Source: Pyropia yezoensis (lineage: Eukaryota > Rhodophyta > Bangiophyceae > Bangiales > Bangiaceae). Taken from it: a stretch of 64,000 nt of DNA. Positions 1-10,883 of the stretch are shown here, piece by piece (within the stretch, counting starts at the first letter, position 1; each line of letters starts with the position of its first letter). A program made the position numbers and the translations under genes. Location of the stretch: positions 32,464,894 to 32,528,893 of the forward strand of contig CM020618.1 in assembly GCA_009829735.1 (NCBI GenBank). Reading direction: 5' to 3'. The notes beneath the pieces are model-generated. The model was not told the origin of the DNA and did no database searches. It was given only the letters and a program-made list of their open reading frames with translations.

Positions 1-2190
1 CTCACGACGGGGCCACCGCCATCATTTCGCCCGTGACCCCCCGCGTGGTAGGGGTCCGCCGTCGTGGTCTTGGCACGCGTGCCCCGCGGTGCCCCCCCGG
101 GACGTGGGAGGTTACTACCGGTGTCGTCGTTGACTTCGACGGGAAGAGGGTGAGGCGGGGGTGAAGGGGGAGGGGTGGAGGCAGCACGAGGGTCGTCGAC
201 AGTGGGCACGCCGCCGCTCGCCGCCGCGCCGCCACCCTCGCCCCCGCCGCTCCCGCGCAGCCGCGGCGGGGTGGTGCCAGTGCACGAAGCGGGATCGTCG
301 ACGGGACGGGGCGTTCCCCCCCAACCCCTTGCCCTCTGTTTTGTACGTCCTCTTGACTGCCTGCCGCCTGCCGCTCCCCCCTCCTCGCGTCCCCGTGGCC
401 GGCCGCGGCCAGTTGGGGTCCCGGCTGCCAACAGCAGCTCGTGTCGCTGGTGCTACGCGCGGCGCATGTCCCCGCTTGCGAGGCAACGGCAGCAGCGACG
501 AGCGGTGTTGATGGCGTGGCGGCCTTTGACTCTGCCGCCGGGCGACTGTCGCCGAGGGGGGGAGGAGGGGTGAACGGGCGCGCGCCTGCTGCCGCCGCCG
601 GCGCCGCCAGCGCCTCTGCTACCGCCACTGCGGTGGTGGCCGCTTCCCCGCGCCTGGAGGGAGTGTTGACGCGCGATCAGGCGGGTCGACGGCGGGCGTG
701 TGTGCCCCTCTGGCGAGGCCGCCGGTGCGGCTGGGTGGGGGGTGGCCGCCACGGGGGACATCCTATGCAACTTCCGCCACCACCCACCATCCGGAGCTTT
801 CCCCCATGCACCCCCGACCCTTCCACCGGCCCGTGCCAGCAGTCGTGGGGTCGGTGGCGGGCGGTGGGGGCGGTCGTCCACGGCGGTGGCGCGGCTGGTC
901 GCCGCCGCCGCCACGGCAACGGCGACGGCGGGCCCCCGCCGATGCGCCGGCTGTCCCCGCGCGGGGGTGGAGTTCGCCCTCATGGCGGGCCACCGTCGCG
1001 GGCGGGTAGGTTAGGAGCACACATTGGAACGGCGGTCAGCGGCTGCTGCTGCCGCTTCCTCCGTCGCGGGCGGGTAGGTGGGGAGCGCGCATTGGAACGG
1101 CGGTAAGCGGCTGCTGCTGCCGCTTCCGCCGCCGCCGCTTCAGCATCCGCGGCGGCCGCCATCCTCTCATTCAAGGACGAACTGACCTCGATGGGACAAA
1201 AATTAAGAACAAAACAACAACCGACGACGTCCGTACTGTACCGTACGCACACAGCAGCGTGTATGATTCAGTACGGGCGACTCTTGCCGGGTGGAGGCCC
1301 TCTATCGCAGCGACGCTCGCAGCGACGCTCGCAGCGGCGCCCGCAGCGACACCGGGGCCGTCACCGTGGCGCGAGGGGCAGACGACAAACCTCGCGGGGA
1401 GTGAACGCGCATTGTCACTATCTCAAACCCGACAAAAAGTGCTGTATTTTCAGGTTCTACTCTTTCCGATCTAATCTGTCCCTGCGCTTCATGAGTTGTT
1501 TGCCTCTGGCTGGGGAGCCGCGTCGTGCAGGTGCGAGGGCAGGCACGTCTGTAACCTACTCGGCGAGGCGAGCCCGCGTCGTCGGCCGCCGCCACCCCCC
1601 TCGCTGCTCATGGACCTCCCCGTCGAGGCCGCCTCGCCTCTCAGCGCGCCTTTGCTGTGACGAGGTGCTGCTGCCGAGCCCGGCTGGGGCGCTGCCGCCG
1701 CGCTCCCGCCACGACTTCCCCCGCCACTCTGCTCTCGCAGGGTGGCGGGGGAGGGCAAGCGAGTGCCTCCCCCACCCAGGCGCCCGTGCGGGCACCGCCT
1801 TGGGCGTGTGCCGCCGGCGTGCCAGTAAGCGCCATGGCGACGCGCCAGGCGCGGGGAGATCTGTTTGGCCGACGCCGACTGTGCGCAGCCGCCGGCGTTG
1901 CGCTTTCGCCCGTCCCTCGCCCGCTGCGTCTGTGACCAGGGCGTGCTCGGCGGCACTTTTGTGGTGGGAACGCCCCCGCTGTGGGGCGTGAGCACCCGCG
2001 GCCGCCGGGAGCCGGCGGCGGCCGGGGGCGGTCGTCCAACTCGCCCAGCAGCTCTCTCGCCGGCAGTGTGGCCCATACTTCCCCCCGCCCTCTTCCAGGC
2101 GGGCGCTCTATCCCCCCTGTTGGTGGTGACCAGACGCGCGTGCGGGCGGCGGCTGCCCCCTTTTCTCCTTTGCCTTTTGGGGAGGCTGGC
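1..2190. other. GC-rich region upstream of the armadillo gene; no gene supported
   Basis: Several long open frames occur on both strands, but their translations are Arg/Pro/Ala/Gly mixtures that follow base composition and show no recognisable domain. The interval holds a 68-bp tandem duplication (994-1129) and a short run of a 12-bp unit near 1309-1350. The last part probably contains the promoter and 5' leader of the gene starting at 2191. The open frame of that gene runs upstream to about 1981, but without an ATG before 2191. Confidence 0.5.
994..1129. repeat. two-copy tandem duplication, 68-bp unit
   Basis: The segment starting CGTCGCGGGCGGGTAGG at 994 is repeated at 1062 with a few substitutions. 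Both copies end in the same Ser/Ala-like GCTGCTGCTGCCGCTTCC tract. It is a local duplication with no evident coding role. Confidence 0.8.
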
Positions 2191-4515
2191 ATGGCGTCGG
2201 CGGACCTCCCCTTTGACCCGACGCTCACCGGCTCGCAGGATGTGGTCAAGGCGACGGCCGGTGGCGGGGCGGCGTCACCCGTCGGTGTCCAGCTGGCCGT
2301 CTCCCCTGCCGGTTCGCTTGGCGGGGGAGGCGGCGGTGGCAGCAGCGGCGGCGGCTCCGCGTCGGCTGATGGCGGGGGGGGGGCAGTGGCGGCCAAGCCC
2401 AGTGGCGGCCGGTCGGCGTGGGTGGCCGAGGTGACCATCCAGGCGCGCGGCGCCGCGGCGGACCTTTTGGCGGCCATTGACAAGGAGGGCGCCCCCGCGG
2501 GCGGCGGCGGCGGCGGCTGGGGGGTGGACAGTGGTGGCAGTCCCAGTGGCGCGAGCGCCGGCGGCGGCGTCGACGGCCCGTCATCGTCGCGCGCCAGCCG
2601 CAGCATCCGCCGGCTGGGCACCTTTTCAAAGTCCACCAGCTTTTTGGGCGCCCCCCCCCGGTCGGGGAGCATGGCGCAGCTGGCCGACTCGGCCGGCGGC
2701 GGCTCGTCAATGCGCTCCCTCCACATGTCCCCGACGGTGCGGCTGACCAACACGCTGCGCGTCTTTGTGGGCACCCCGTCAGTGACGCTCGAAAAGTTCC
2801 GCTCGCAGGGGGGCGTCAAGGCGGTGCTCGCGCCGCTGCGTGCGCACGCGGGCTCGGCGGCAGTGACCGACGCGGCGTGTCGGGTGTTGCTCGCCCTCAC
2901 CATCCACGACGCGTCCACGGCAGACGAGATCCTGGCGGCCGACGGCGTCGCGACGGTGCTGGCGGCGCTGGCGGAGCTTGTGGCGTCGGCTGGGGTGCCG
3001 TCCCAGCCGCCGTTGGCGGCGTCGGCGTCGACGTCATCGACGGCGGCGACGGGCGTGGCGGCATGCACGTCGGCGGTCAAGGCACTCCGCAACCTGACCC
3101 AGACCGCCGACCACCGGGGAGCGATTGTGGCGGGCGGTGGCATTGAGGGGGTCGTTGCGGCCATGGGCGCCCACTCGTCCGACGCGCGGCTGTGCAGCCA
3201 CGGGTGCCTGGTGCTGTCCAACCTCGCGTTTGGGTCGGCCGACGCCAAGGACCGCGTCGGCGGCGCGGGCGGCCTCGACGCGATCGCGGCGGCCATGCTG
3301 GGCCACCCCGACTTTCAGCCCGTCTCCGCGCGGGGCAGCCTCGCCCTCCGCAACCTCCTGTACAAGGCGGACGCCAACCAGGACCGCGCCGGCGCCGACG
3401 GCAGCCGGGTCATTGAGGCGCTTGTCGGCGCGATTGTCACGCACGGCGCGCGGGACCGGGAGGTGGCGCACCAGAGCTGCGTCGCGCTGTGCAACCTATC
3501 CAACGTCAAGGAGGCCAACCGGGCACCCATCCTGGCGGCGGGGGGCGTCCGCGCGGCGCTCACCCTCCTGGCCGCCTACCCCGAGTCGGCCACCGTTGCC
3601 GACGACGCGGTGAGCATCTTGCGCAACGTGGCGGCGGCGGGTGAGACGGCGCCGCTCGAAGTGGGGCGCTGTGGGGGGGTTGAGGCGGTGGTGCGGGCGA
3701 TGAAGGCGCACCCGGGGCACGGGGCGATACTGGAAAAAGGCGTTGCCGCTCTCCGCTACCTGTGCTTCCTCCCCGAAAACCGGGACATCGTTGCCGCGTC
3801 GGGCGGAGTGGACCTGCTCGTCGGTGCGCTCGCGGCGCCGCTTTCGGGGCCCAAGGCAGTCGAGTCGGCCTTCCTCGCGCTGGGCAACGCCATCTTTGGG
3901 CACCCCCGCAACCAGGAGCGCGCGGGCATGCTCCGCTCCGTCGCTGCGGTGCTGGGGGTGGCCAACAAGCACCAGGCGGTGGCGGGGGTGCAGGAGCACG
4001 CGTGCCGCGTCCTCCGCGCGCTGTGCGAAGGGAGCGACGCCAACACCGCACAGGCGGTGTTTGGCGGCGCCGTCAGCACCGCCCTCGGCGCCATTGTGGC
4101 CTTCCCCGCCGACGCGTCCATTGCCGAGCAGGCGACGGCGCTGCTGCTGAGCGTCGGCCTCGACCCGTCGCGGCGGCAGCCGCTCGTCGACGCGGACGCT
4201 GCCCGGATTGTGGGGCGGGCCATGGACGCCCACGCCAAGCACCGGGGGGTGCAGCTGCAGGGGGCGCAGCTGCGGGGGCTCCTCGCGGGGCAGCCCATCG
4301 AGCCCATCCCGGGGGCGGGCGCGCCCGCCACCACCACCGCCCTGTCGCCGACCGCCGCCGCGGCGGTGCGCGACGCGTTTGCGGCGGCGGGGCGAGAGGC
4401 GCATGATGGGGGTGGTGGAGGTGGGGCGGGGGGGGACGACGGGGGGGGGGCGGGCGGGGGGCGTGCCCGCCGCTTTTTTCGCCTCCGGGGGGGACGGTCG
4501 CCCGTTGCGGTCTGA
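2191..4515 (+). CDS. armadillo (ARM) repeat protein
   Basis: This is a protein of 774 residues if it begins at the first in-frame ATG (2191, MASADLPFDP). The open frame extends upstream, but only with non-ATG codons. The first 180 or so residues are Gly/Ser/Ala rich and look disordered. From about residue 185 to 705 there is a regular series of units of roughly 42-48 residues with the armadillo pattern. Each has a 'GGI/V..' turn followed by helices, with recurrent ALRNL, VLSNLAF, ALCNLSN and ILRNVA motifs, so about ten to twelve repeats form a superhelix. The C-terminus is again Gly rich and ends in an Arg-rich tail. ARM proteins are protein-binding scaffolds. I see no catalytic domain, and the partner cannot be told from sequence. 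The gene converges on MCM4 with about 300 bp between stop codons. The fold is a firm call; the function is unknown. Confidence 0.85.
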   Translation: MASADLPFDPTLTGSQDVVKATAGGGAASPVGVQLAVSPAGSLGGGGGGGSSGGGSASADGGGGAVAAKPSGGRSAWVAEVTIQARGAAADLLAAIDKEGAPAGGGGGGWGVDSGGSPSGASAGGGVDGPSSSRASRSIRRLGTFSKSTSFLGAPPRSGSMAQLADSAGGGSSMRSLHMSPTVRLTNTLRVFVGTPSVTLEKFRSQGGVKAVLAPLRAHAGSAAVTDAACRVLLALTIHDASTADEILAADGVATVLAALAELVASAGVPSQPPLAASASTSSTAATGVAACTSAVKALRNLTQTADHRGAIVAGGGIEGVVAAMGAHSSDARLCSHGCLVLSNLAFGSADAKDRVGGAGGLDAIAAAMLGHPDFQPVSARGSLALRNLLYKADANQDRAGADGSRVIEALVGAIVTHGARDREVAHQSCVALCNLSNVKEANRAPILAAGGVRAALTLLAAYPESATVADDAVSILRNVAAAGETAPLEVGRCGGVEAVVRAMKAHPGHGAILEKGVAALRYLCFLPENRDIVAASGGVDLLVGALAAPLSGPKAVESAFLALGNAIFGHPRNQERAGMLRSVAAVLGVANKHQAVAGVQEHACRVLRALCEGSDANTAQAVFGGAVSTALGAIVAFPADASIAEQATALLLSVGLDPSRRQPLVDADAARIVGRAMDAHAKHRGVQLQGAQLRGLLAGQPIEPIPGAGAPATTTALSPTAAAAVRDAFAAAGREAHDGGGGGGAGGDDGGGAGGGRARRFFRLRGGRSPVAV

Positions 4516-4820
4516 TGGGAATGCTTAATGAGAGGGGGGGTGCGGGGGTGGGGTGGTGAACCTCTAGGAGTGTGTCAGGGCTTGCTTGGAAGGAGCGGGG
4601 GGGGGGTGCAGGGGTGGAGGGTGCCGCCGCGGGCGGGGCGCCGCCGTCAGCGGACCCACCAGATGCCCCTAGCGGCGGGACACCCCCTCTGGACTCGACG
4701 TCGCCAGGTGCTCGCGACCGCGAGCCATCCAGAACTTGCGACGAACGACAGGAAGAAGAAAAAAGAGTTCATCCAGGCATCCCCCATCCCCCCCCCCCCC
4801 CCCCCCCCCGCTGTTCCGCG
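4516..4820. other. spacer between two convergent genes
   Basis: This short spacer joins the 3' ends of the armadillo gene (+) and MCM4 (-). It contains a 22-base C run at 4788-4809. No clear AATAAA signal is seen for either gene. Confidence 0.6.
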
Positions 4821-7691
4821 TCACCCGTCCGTGGCGATGCGGCGGAGGGCAGACCCCCCCCCCACGACCACCACCCGCTCCTCCTCGACGAGCGTGGCAA
4901 CGGCGGCACGGAACTGGGCCGTCGACACCCCCGCCGCGGCGTCCGTGTCGGCGCGCACGGCGCGGAGGAGGGCGGCCTGCGGCACGTCGCGGCGGCCGCC
5001 CGCCCCCCCGCCGCCATCCTCCCCGCCGCCGGCGGGGGCGGCGGCGGTGGCGGCCACCAGCTTTTCCCACACCGCCTCGGCGAGCGCCCGCGACTCGCCT
5101 GCCGCCGCGCGGGAGCGGCCGAGCGCAAAGACGTCCATGTCAATCCGGCCCGTCCGCGGGTCATAGGCGGCCGTGTGGAGGGCGGCCTTGACCAGCCGCA
5201 CCGCCTCGGCCACGTCGGCGGCCGCCACCGACGGCCGGAGGTGCAGCCGCGCGTGCGCCTCGGCGAGGCGGATGAGGGATTCCAGCTGGCGGGGGGTGGC
5301 GGTGACGCCGCCCGACCGGCCCCCCGACCGGAGGTCGAGGTAGGCCGCGACCAGCGACGCCGACGCCGCGGGGGTGAGCACCGGGTTGCACACCCGCCGG
5401 GTGTAGGCAATGTAGTCGGTGAGGGTGCGGCCGTCCAGGGGGGCGCCGCCGACGCCCAGCAAGCCCGGCGCCGTGGCGCCCATGGCCGCCAGCGGGTCGG
5501 GCGCCTCCTCCTCGTCCTCCTCCTCGTCGAGGCCGTCGGCGGCGTCCCGGTCGGCGGTGCCCCCCACGGGGGGCGCGGAAAAGAGGGACACAATGTGCTT
5601 GGCCAGCTGCCGGTCCGCCACCGCGTTGGGCGCGTCGAGCACCAGGTAGATGAGGTCAAACCGGCTGAGCAGCGTCGGCGGCAGGTCAATGTTGTCCACC
5701 ACGCTCAGGCTCTGGTTGTACCGGCTGCCCACCGGGTTGGCCGCCGCCAGCACCGCCGTCCGCGCGTTGAGGGTGGCGATGATCCCCGCCTTGGCCACCG
5801 ATATCGTCTGCTGCTCCATCGCCTCGTGGAGCACCGACCGGGTGACGTCGGTCATCTTGTCAAACTCGTCAATGCAGCAGACGCCCCGGTCCGACAGGAC
5901 GAGCGCCCCGCTCTCCAGCACCGCCTCGCGGGACTCCGCGTCGCGCGTCACATAGGCGGTGAGGCCCACCGCCGAGGAGCCCCGGCCCGACGTGTAGACC
6001 CCCCGGGGGGCCAGGCGGTGGGCCGCCTGCAGCAGCTGCGACTTGGACGTCCCCGGGTCGCCGACGAGGAGGATGTTGATTTCCGACCGGAACCGCCCGT
6101 GGCCCGACGAGTCCCACGCCGCCTCCTTGGACGCGCCCCCAAACAGCTGCAGCAGCACCCCCTTCTTTTCGTCCCGCAACCCAAAGATGGACGGCGCCAC
6201 CGCGTCGACGAGGCGCTCGTACACCCCGGGGGAGGCGCCCAGGGTGCGGAGGGCGGCCTCCCGCGCGGCCGCCGCGGCGGCCGTCACCGCCGGCGCCGTC
6301 GACGCGTCGGCCGCGTCCCCGCCGTTGAGGAGGCCCGCGCCGTCGGGGGTGTCCCCCGGGGCGGGGGCCTGCTCGGAGCGGGGCACCCCCGTCCGCACCC
6401 GGTCCGACGTGGCGAGCGTCCGCAGGTGCACCACGTCAATGTACGTCCGCAGCACAGACCGCACCGTCCGCATGCGGTGGTGCACCCGCACCGGCGCCGC
6501 ACGGAGGATGCCCGTCACCTCCACGCGGTCCCCGGGGACGGCCGCGTCCACCAGCGCGTCGTAGGTGCAGAGGGAGAGGGTGGCGGGGGTGTCCCCCTGC
6601 GGGACCGACTCGGGCGCCTCCTGCAGCCGCACCGCCTGGCGGTCGGTAAACTGGCAGCGGTTGTGGACGAGCGCGTAGGCGGCCTTGCCGCCACACGCGG
6701 CGCACCGCGGGGGCTCGTCCAACATCCCCCGCGCAACGGCGACGGTGCGCTCGTGGCGGCAGACGGAGCAGCGATAAAATGCGTTGAAGAGGTCGGGCAC
6801 GACGGGGGAGGCGCGGATGACCATCCCGCGGACGGCCACGACGGTCATGATCTGCTCAGGGTTGAGCTCCCGCACCGACACCACGTGCTCGGGGAGGAGG
6901 CCAAAGACGCGGACGGTAAAGGGGGCGCCCGCGGGGGCACCCGCCGCGGCGGCGGCCGCCGCCGCCGCCGCGGCGCGGCCGCCGCCGCCGCCGCCAGCCG
7001 CCCCCTCCTCGTCATCGTCCTCGTCGACGGGAAAGAGGCGGCGGTAGAGATCGACAAAGGCGGTCTCAAAGGCGAGCATCAGGTCAGACGGGTAGCGGAC
7101 GAGCTTGGTGTACGCGTCCGCCGCGTGGGACGCCAGGTGCCGCAGGTCCACCTCCACCGCCCCCGCCGACGTGTCGTGGACGTGCGCGAGCACCGACGGG
7201 TAGAGGGGCTCGTCCGAGCCGGGGAGCGTAAAGGTGGCGGCAAAGTCTTCAAACTGCGCCTTGACCTCCTCCAGCGTCACGTCCGTGCCCCACACGTAGC
7301 GCACCTCGGCGGCGCCGCCGTCCGCGCCGCCAGCAGCAGCCGCGTCGTCGTCCCCATTGATGGCACTGTCGGCGGGCGTCATGGGCACGGGCGTGGGGGG
7401 GAAGACGGTGGAGGAGCCGCCGGGGGAGCCGGGCGGGTGGGGGGCAGGACCGCCGTTGGCGGGGCCGCCACGGCTGCCGCCGCCGCTGCGAGCGCCCCCA
7501 CCACGACTGCCGCCGCCGCCGCCGCCAGCACGCGGGGGCGAGAACGGGTCGGTGTTCATCAGTGGCCCAAGCTCATCCGTTTCGTCCGAGGGGGGGAGCA
7601 TGGGGGGGGCGCCCGCGCCGGCGCCGGCGGCGCCCGCAATGGGGGGCAGGGGGACTGGCCGGGGGGCCGACGACCCTTCCGAGTCACTCAT
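4821..7691 (-). CDS. MCM4: DNA replication licensing helicase subunit Mcm4
   Basis: This is a 956-residue intronless protein, the Mcm4 subunit of the Mcm2-7 replicative helicase that unwinds origins and travels with the fork in the nucleus. The first 115 residues are a Ser/Pro/Gly-rich disordered tail, as in other Mcm4 proteins, where it is a kinase target. The Mcm4 signature VWGTDVTLEEVK follows. A zinc finger lies near residues 305-330 (CSVC...CAAC). The AAA+ core has Walker A GDPGTSKSQ (about 545), Walker B VCCIDEFDKM (about 607) and the arginine finger LLSRFDL (about 675). The C-terminal winged-helix region is present and is joined by DPRTGRIDMDVF, which is typical of Mcm4 rather than of other subunits. 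Poly-Ala and poly-Gly inserts (near 205-245) explain the slightly large size. The start is an ATG (MSDSEGSS) with no upstream in-frame ATG needed. It converges on the armadillo gene and diverges from the large gene at 10,820. Confidence 0.96.
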   Translation of the reverse strand: MSDSEGSSAPRPVPLPPIAGAAGAGAGAPPMLPPSDETDELGPLMNTDPFSPPRAGGGGGGSRGGGARSGGGSRGGPANGGPAPHPPGSPGGSSTVFPPTPVPMTPADSAINGDDDAAAAGGADGGAAEVRYVWGTDVTLEEVKAQFEDFAATFTLPGSDEPLYPSVLAHVHDTSAGAVEVDLRHLASHAADAYTKLVRYPSDLMLAFETAFVDLYRRLFPVDEDDDEEGAAGGGGGGRAAAAAAAAAAAGAPAGAPFTVRVFGLLPEHVVSVRELNPEQIMTVVAVRGMVIRASPVVPDLFNAFYRCSVCRHERTVAVARGMLDEPPRCAACGGKAAYALVHNRCQFTDRQAVRLQEAPESVPQGDTPATLSLCTYDALVDAAVPGDRVEVTGILRAAPVRVHHRMRTVRSVLRTYIDVVHLRTLATSDRVRTGVPRSEQAPAPGDTPDGAGLLNGGDAADASTAPAVTAAAAAAREAALRTLGASPGVYERLVDAVAPSIFGLRDEKKGVLLQLFGGASKEAAWDSSGHGRFRSEINILLVGDPGTSKSQLLQAAHRLAPRGVYTSGRGSSAVGLTAYVTRDAESREAVLESGALVLSDRGVCCIDEFDKMTDVTRSVLHEAMEQQTISVAKAGIIATLNARTAVLAAANPVGSRYNQSLSVVDNIDLPPTLLSRFDLIYLVLDAPNAVADRQLAKHIVSLFSAPPVGGTADRDAADGLDEEEDEEEAPDPLAAMGATAPGLLGVGGAPLDGRTLTDYIAYTRRVCNPVLTPAASASLVAAYLDLRSGGRSGGVTATPRQLESLIRLAEAHARLHLRPSVAAADVAEAVRLVKAALHTAAYDPRTGRIDMDVFALGRSRAAAGESRALAEAVWEKLVAATAAAPAGGGEDGGGGAGGRRDVPQAALLRAVRADTDAAAGVSTAQFRAAVATLVEEERVVVVGGGSALRRIATDG

Positions 7692-8060
7692 GGTGGCAGG
7701 GTGGGAAGCAGTTCAAACGGGGGCAAATGGGGAGGAGGGGGGGAGGGGGAATAGGAGAGGTGGGTCGAGCAACGAGGCGGAGAGGAATCGGGGTGAGGGT
7801 GGCAGGGCGGTAGGGGGGGGGAAGGGCAGAGTGGGGGCACGGGGAGACAAAGGTCAACGCGAGGATGTGGACAAGGGAGGGCAAGGGGAACCGGCCGGCG
7901 TTGAGGGTGAGCGGCAGAGCGGCGAGGCGAGGTGGCGGCTGCAAGCGACGCAGCCGGGAGCCTGATCGTTGGCGCGGTGGGGACAGCGGCCTCTGTCATG
8001 CCGAGCCGCGGCTGCTGCAGGCCCCCGTCTCCGACGCAGAGTGCCCAGTCCCGTCACTGT

Positions 8061-8068
8061 GGCGCGAA
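8061..8068 (+). promoter_or_regulatory. E2F-like site upstream of MCM4 (distal to start by about 370 bp)
   Basis: GGCGCGAA reads TTCGCGCC on the minus strand, matching the core of the E2F/DP consensus TTSGCGC. MCM genes are classic E2F targets at G1/S in plants, algae and animals. In such GC-rich DNA a single 8-bp match has limited weight. Confidence 0.35.
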
Positions 8069-8141
8069 GACCGGCTCGGCTTGCCGCCATTTCATCCCCA
8101 TCGCGGGTGCGGGTTGGTCAGGTTCAAACTCCGTCAGCGTC

Positions 8142-8151
8142 TTGGCGGGAA
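8142..8151 (-). promoter_or_regulatory. E2F-like site upstream of MCM4
   Basis: TTGGCGGGAA on the plus strand (TTCCCGCCAA on the MCM4 strand) is a close match to the canonical E2F site TTTCCCGCC. It lies about 450 bp upstream of the MCM4 ATG. It is the better of two such sites in this promoter-sized interval. Binding is inferred from motif and gene identity only. Confidence 0.45.
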
Positions 8152-10819
8152 GTAGGGTGCACAACAGGGGTTGCGGATTTAGGCCCATAATTGAGTCGAC
8201 TCTCTGACGGAAAATAACTATAACAACTCTGCATTTAATGACGTCGTGATTCTACCTCATGGGCGGCCCCACGCTCAGTCCCACTGGGCCCCATGCATGC
8301 CACGGCTGACACACCAAACGGTGGCGGCCGGCGACGACCGCGGGGCCGCTGGAGCCGCCCCGGAGGCCCCCTATCTTGGGGCCAGTGGGAAGGAGCGTTC
8401 TTCCGAGCAGTGACTTGGCCCTTTTGATGGCCGCAGACGCGGACTGCCCCCCCCTGGCGAGGCCCGCTCTTGTTTTCTCTTTGAAAAGGCGAATGCACCT
8501 GGCATCTCCAGTGGTCGCACGCTTTCGTCGTCAGAACCCGCGCTGGCGGTGTGTGCGGGGAGGGCTGTGCCGGGAGGGCTGTGCGCTCTCCCCCCCCCCG
8601 CCCCCCTCTGTGGGTTGCTGGAGCTGTGGTCCGTTCAGAAAATCCGTTCACGCCGCTCTTGGTCAGGTTCGTCACAGCCTGCTGAACGCAGCCTCCCTCC
8701 CCCCCCCTCCCACCCCCCCAGCCGCCTCACCACACCTCTTCCTCCACCGCTGGTGCGTAGAGGGTGCCAACCGCGGGTGTTGACAGTTGGCCCCCCCACC
8801 CACAAGGGTGGCCACCACTGGCAGCCACCGGCCGAGCGAACCAACTCAGCCACCAGAGCCGGCACGCGCCGGTTGCTGGGCCCTGACTAAAGCACGTGGC
8901 CTCCCCCCCCAGAGGGGGGAAGGCTGTCCGATGCGTGGGCGCCCGAAAGGGGGGGGGGGGGGGGGGGGTGGGGAGGGCGTGCGGGCCGCCGGGTATGTAT
9001 GTACGGCTCAAGTGTGGTCCCCAGGTGCGATTGGGAGGTGGGGGGGGTGGGCAAATGTTGTGGGGGGGGGGGGGGGGGGGGGGGCGCGCGTGGCTTGAAG
9101 CAAGCTGCCTGTCACCCCTCTGTGCTGTGGCCTACCCCCAGTCGTTTGAGCGGTCGGGCTACTGTGGGGGCCCGTCGGCGCCGGGGTGGCCCCGGCGGTG
9201 GGCGGGAAAACGCACCGGTGGCGCCACAGGAAGCGGCGGACGCGGCGTCCGGCAGCGGCGGCAGCGGCGGGCAGCGGCGCTGCCGACGCGCCCGCGGCCG
9301 CGGCGGCTCGCTGCGCGGGCGCACGTCGTCGTCGGCTTGTCCCCGGGACCCCCCCCCCCCGGGGGCGCGCGCCCACGGGGAACTACTGTAGATCCGCCGT
9401 GGACGCCGACGTTGGGCTTGGCGGGTGGGTGCGGCGGCCGGCCGACGGCGGCCCTCCCCCGCGTGGTGGCAACACCGCTGTCCTGGTGGGTCGCTGGAGG
9501 GGCCGGCGGGGGGGGGGGGGGTGTGAGGACGCGGCCCGCGGGTGCCCCCCCGGGGCGACGCGGGGTCCCCTGGCAGGAGAGACCCCCGCACCCCCCCCCC
9601 ACCCGGCTGGAAGGCGGGGCGGGGAGGGGGGGAGCGGGGAGGGGGCGCGGCCAGGTCAGCGAGCACGCCGACCGTGACGGTGACGCACGGGGGCCACGGG
9701 CGCCGCCGCGCGGCGTCCACCGACGGCCCCCCGCCGGTGGCGTGGTGCCCCAGGGCGGTCGGCTGTCGCGGGGGTGGGGCGGCTGTCGGACCCCCGCGCG
9801 GGGCGGCGGTGGGGTGCCCCACCCACCCACCCACCCACCCACCCACCCACCCCCACCCATCCACCCCCTGGCCGTGCCCGCCCTTCCCGTCCCCCGCCCT
9901 TCTTGTCCACCGCCCACCCCCCCGCGCGCGCCGTCGCGGGCCGCGACCGCCGCCCAGACGCGCCCGCCGCGCGGCCGTGCGCGGCGGCGACGGCGGCGGT
10001 GCCACCGGTGGCGGCGGCGGCGGCGGCGGCGGCGGCAACCCCGCCTTGGCACACCCACCCCCCGTCCGCCGCCCGCACGCCCACCCGCCCGCCCCGCCCG
10101 CCCCGCCCGCGGGGCAGCGCTCGCCGCCGCCGCGCACCGTCGCTGGCGTGGCCGCCCTGGCAGGCGGGGCAGTGGGAGGCGGGGGTTGGCCGTCCGCTCG
10201 GGGCGGTCCCCCGCCGGCGCGTCGCCAGCCCGGCGGTGGATTGGGGGGTGTTCCCGGGAAGGGTGCACCGGCGGTTGGTGCCCCGCGCACGACGGGCGGC
10301 AGCGGCGGCGGCCGCAAAGGCCACCCCACCACCCCTACCCACGCCCGCCAGACCACCGACCACCGGCCGTCTGGCGCGGCAGCGCGCGCCGCTGCGCGCC
10401 GCGTCGGCGGTGGGGTCGGCTCGCCCCTCCCTACCCCCCCCCCCCCTCGTCACTCCATCCGCTATCCCCGGCGGCGTGTAGCCGGGGGCTCGGCTGGCCG
10501 GCGGCGGGTGGGGGGCGTTTCCGTCCCCACTCCCCCCCCCACTGCGCGTCCCCTGCTCCCCCTCCTCTCATCGTGCGCGCGTGTGCCGCCCTGCTTTGCG
10601 CTCACCCTACCCACCCCCTTGCTGCATACTACCCCGTGAACCTCCCCCCCCCTTACTCGCCCCCCGGTGACCACTCCCATCGTCCCGCGTCCGCCACCTC
10701 CCGCGGGGGTCACGTGACCACCGCGCGGCACCACCACCACCACTCACGACAACCACCATCCACCCCACGTCTGCCCACGCCCCACCACCACCACCACCCC
10801 CAACACCCTCCATCCAAGA

Positions 10820-10852
10820 ATGGAGCGACTACGGGCGGGCTGGCCGGGCGGA

Positions 10853-10883
<31 letters not shown>

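Larger units (their letters stand above)
7692..10819. other. 3.1-kb divergent intergenic region with homopolymer and microsatellite tracts
   Basis: This region separates the 5' ends of MCM4 (-) and the large gene at 10,820 (+). It contains G runs of 20 bases (8949-8968) and 23 bases (9062-9084), and a CCCA tetranucleotide microsatellite (about 9817-9858). A patch of ordinary GC content lies around 8160-8260. Open frames here translate to Arg/Pro/Gly mixtures without domains. Promoters and 5' leaders of both genes must lie here. Confidence 0.55.

Noticed and set aside
4572-7754. 1,060-codon open frame on the plus strand
   Set aside because: It is antisense to MCM4, Arg/Gly/His rich and without domains. 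Such mirrors are expected opposite GC-rich coding sequence.
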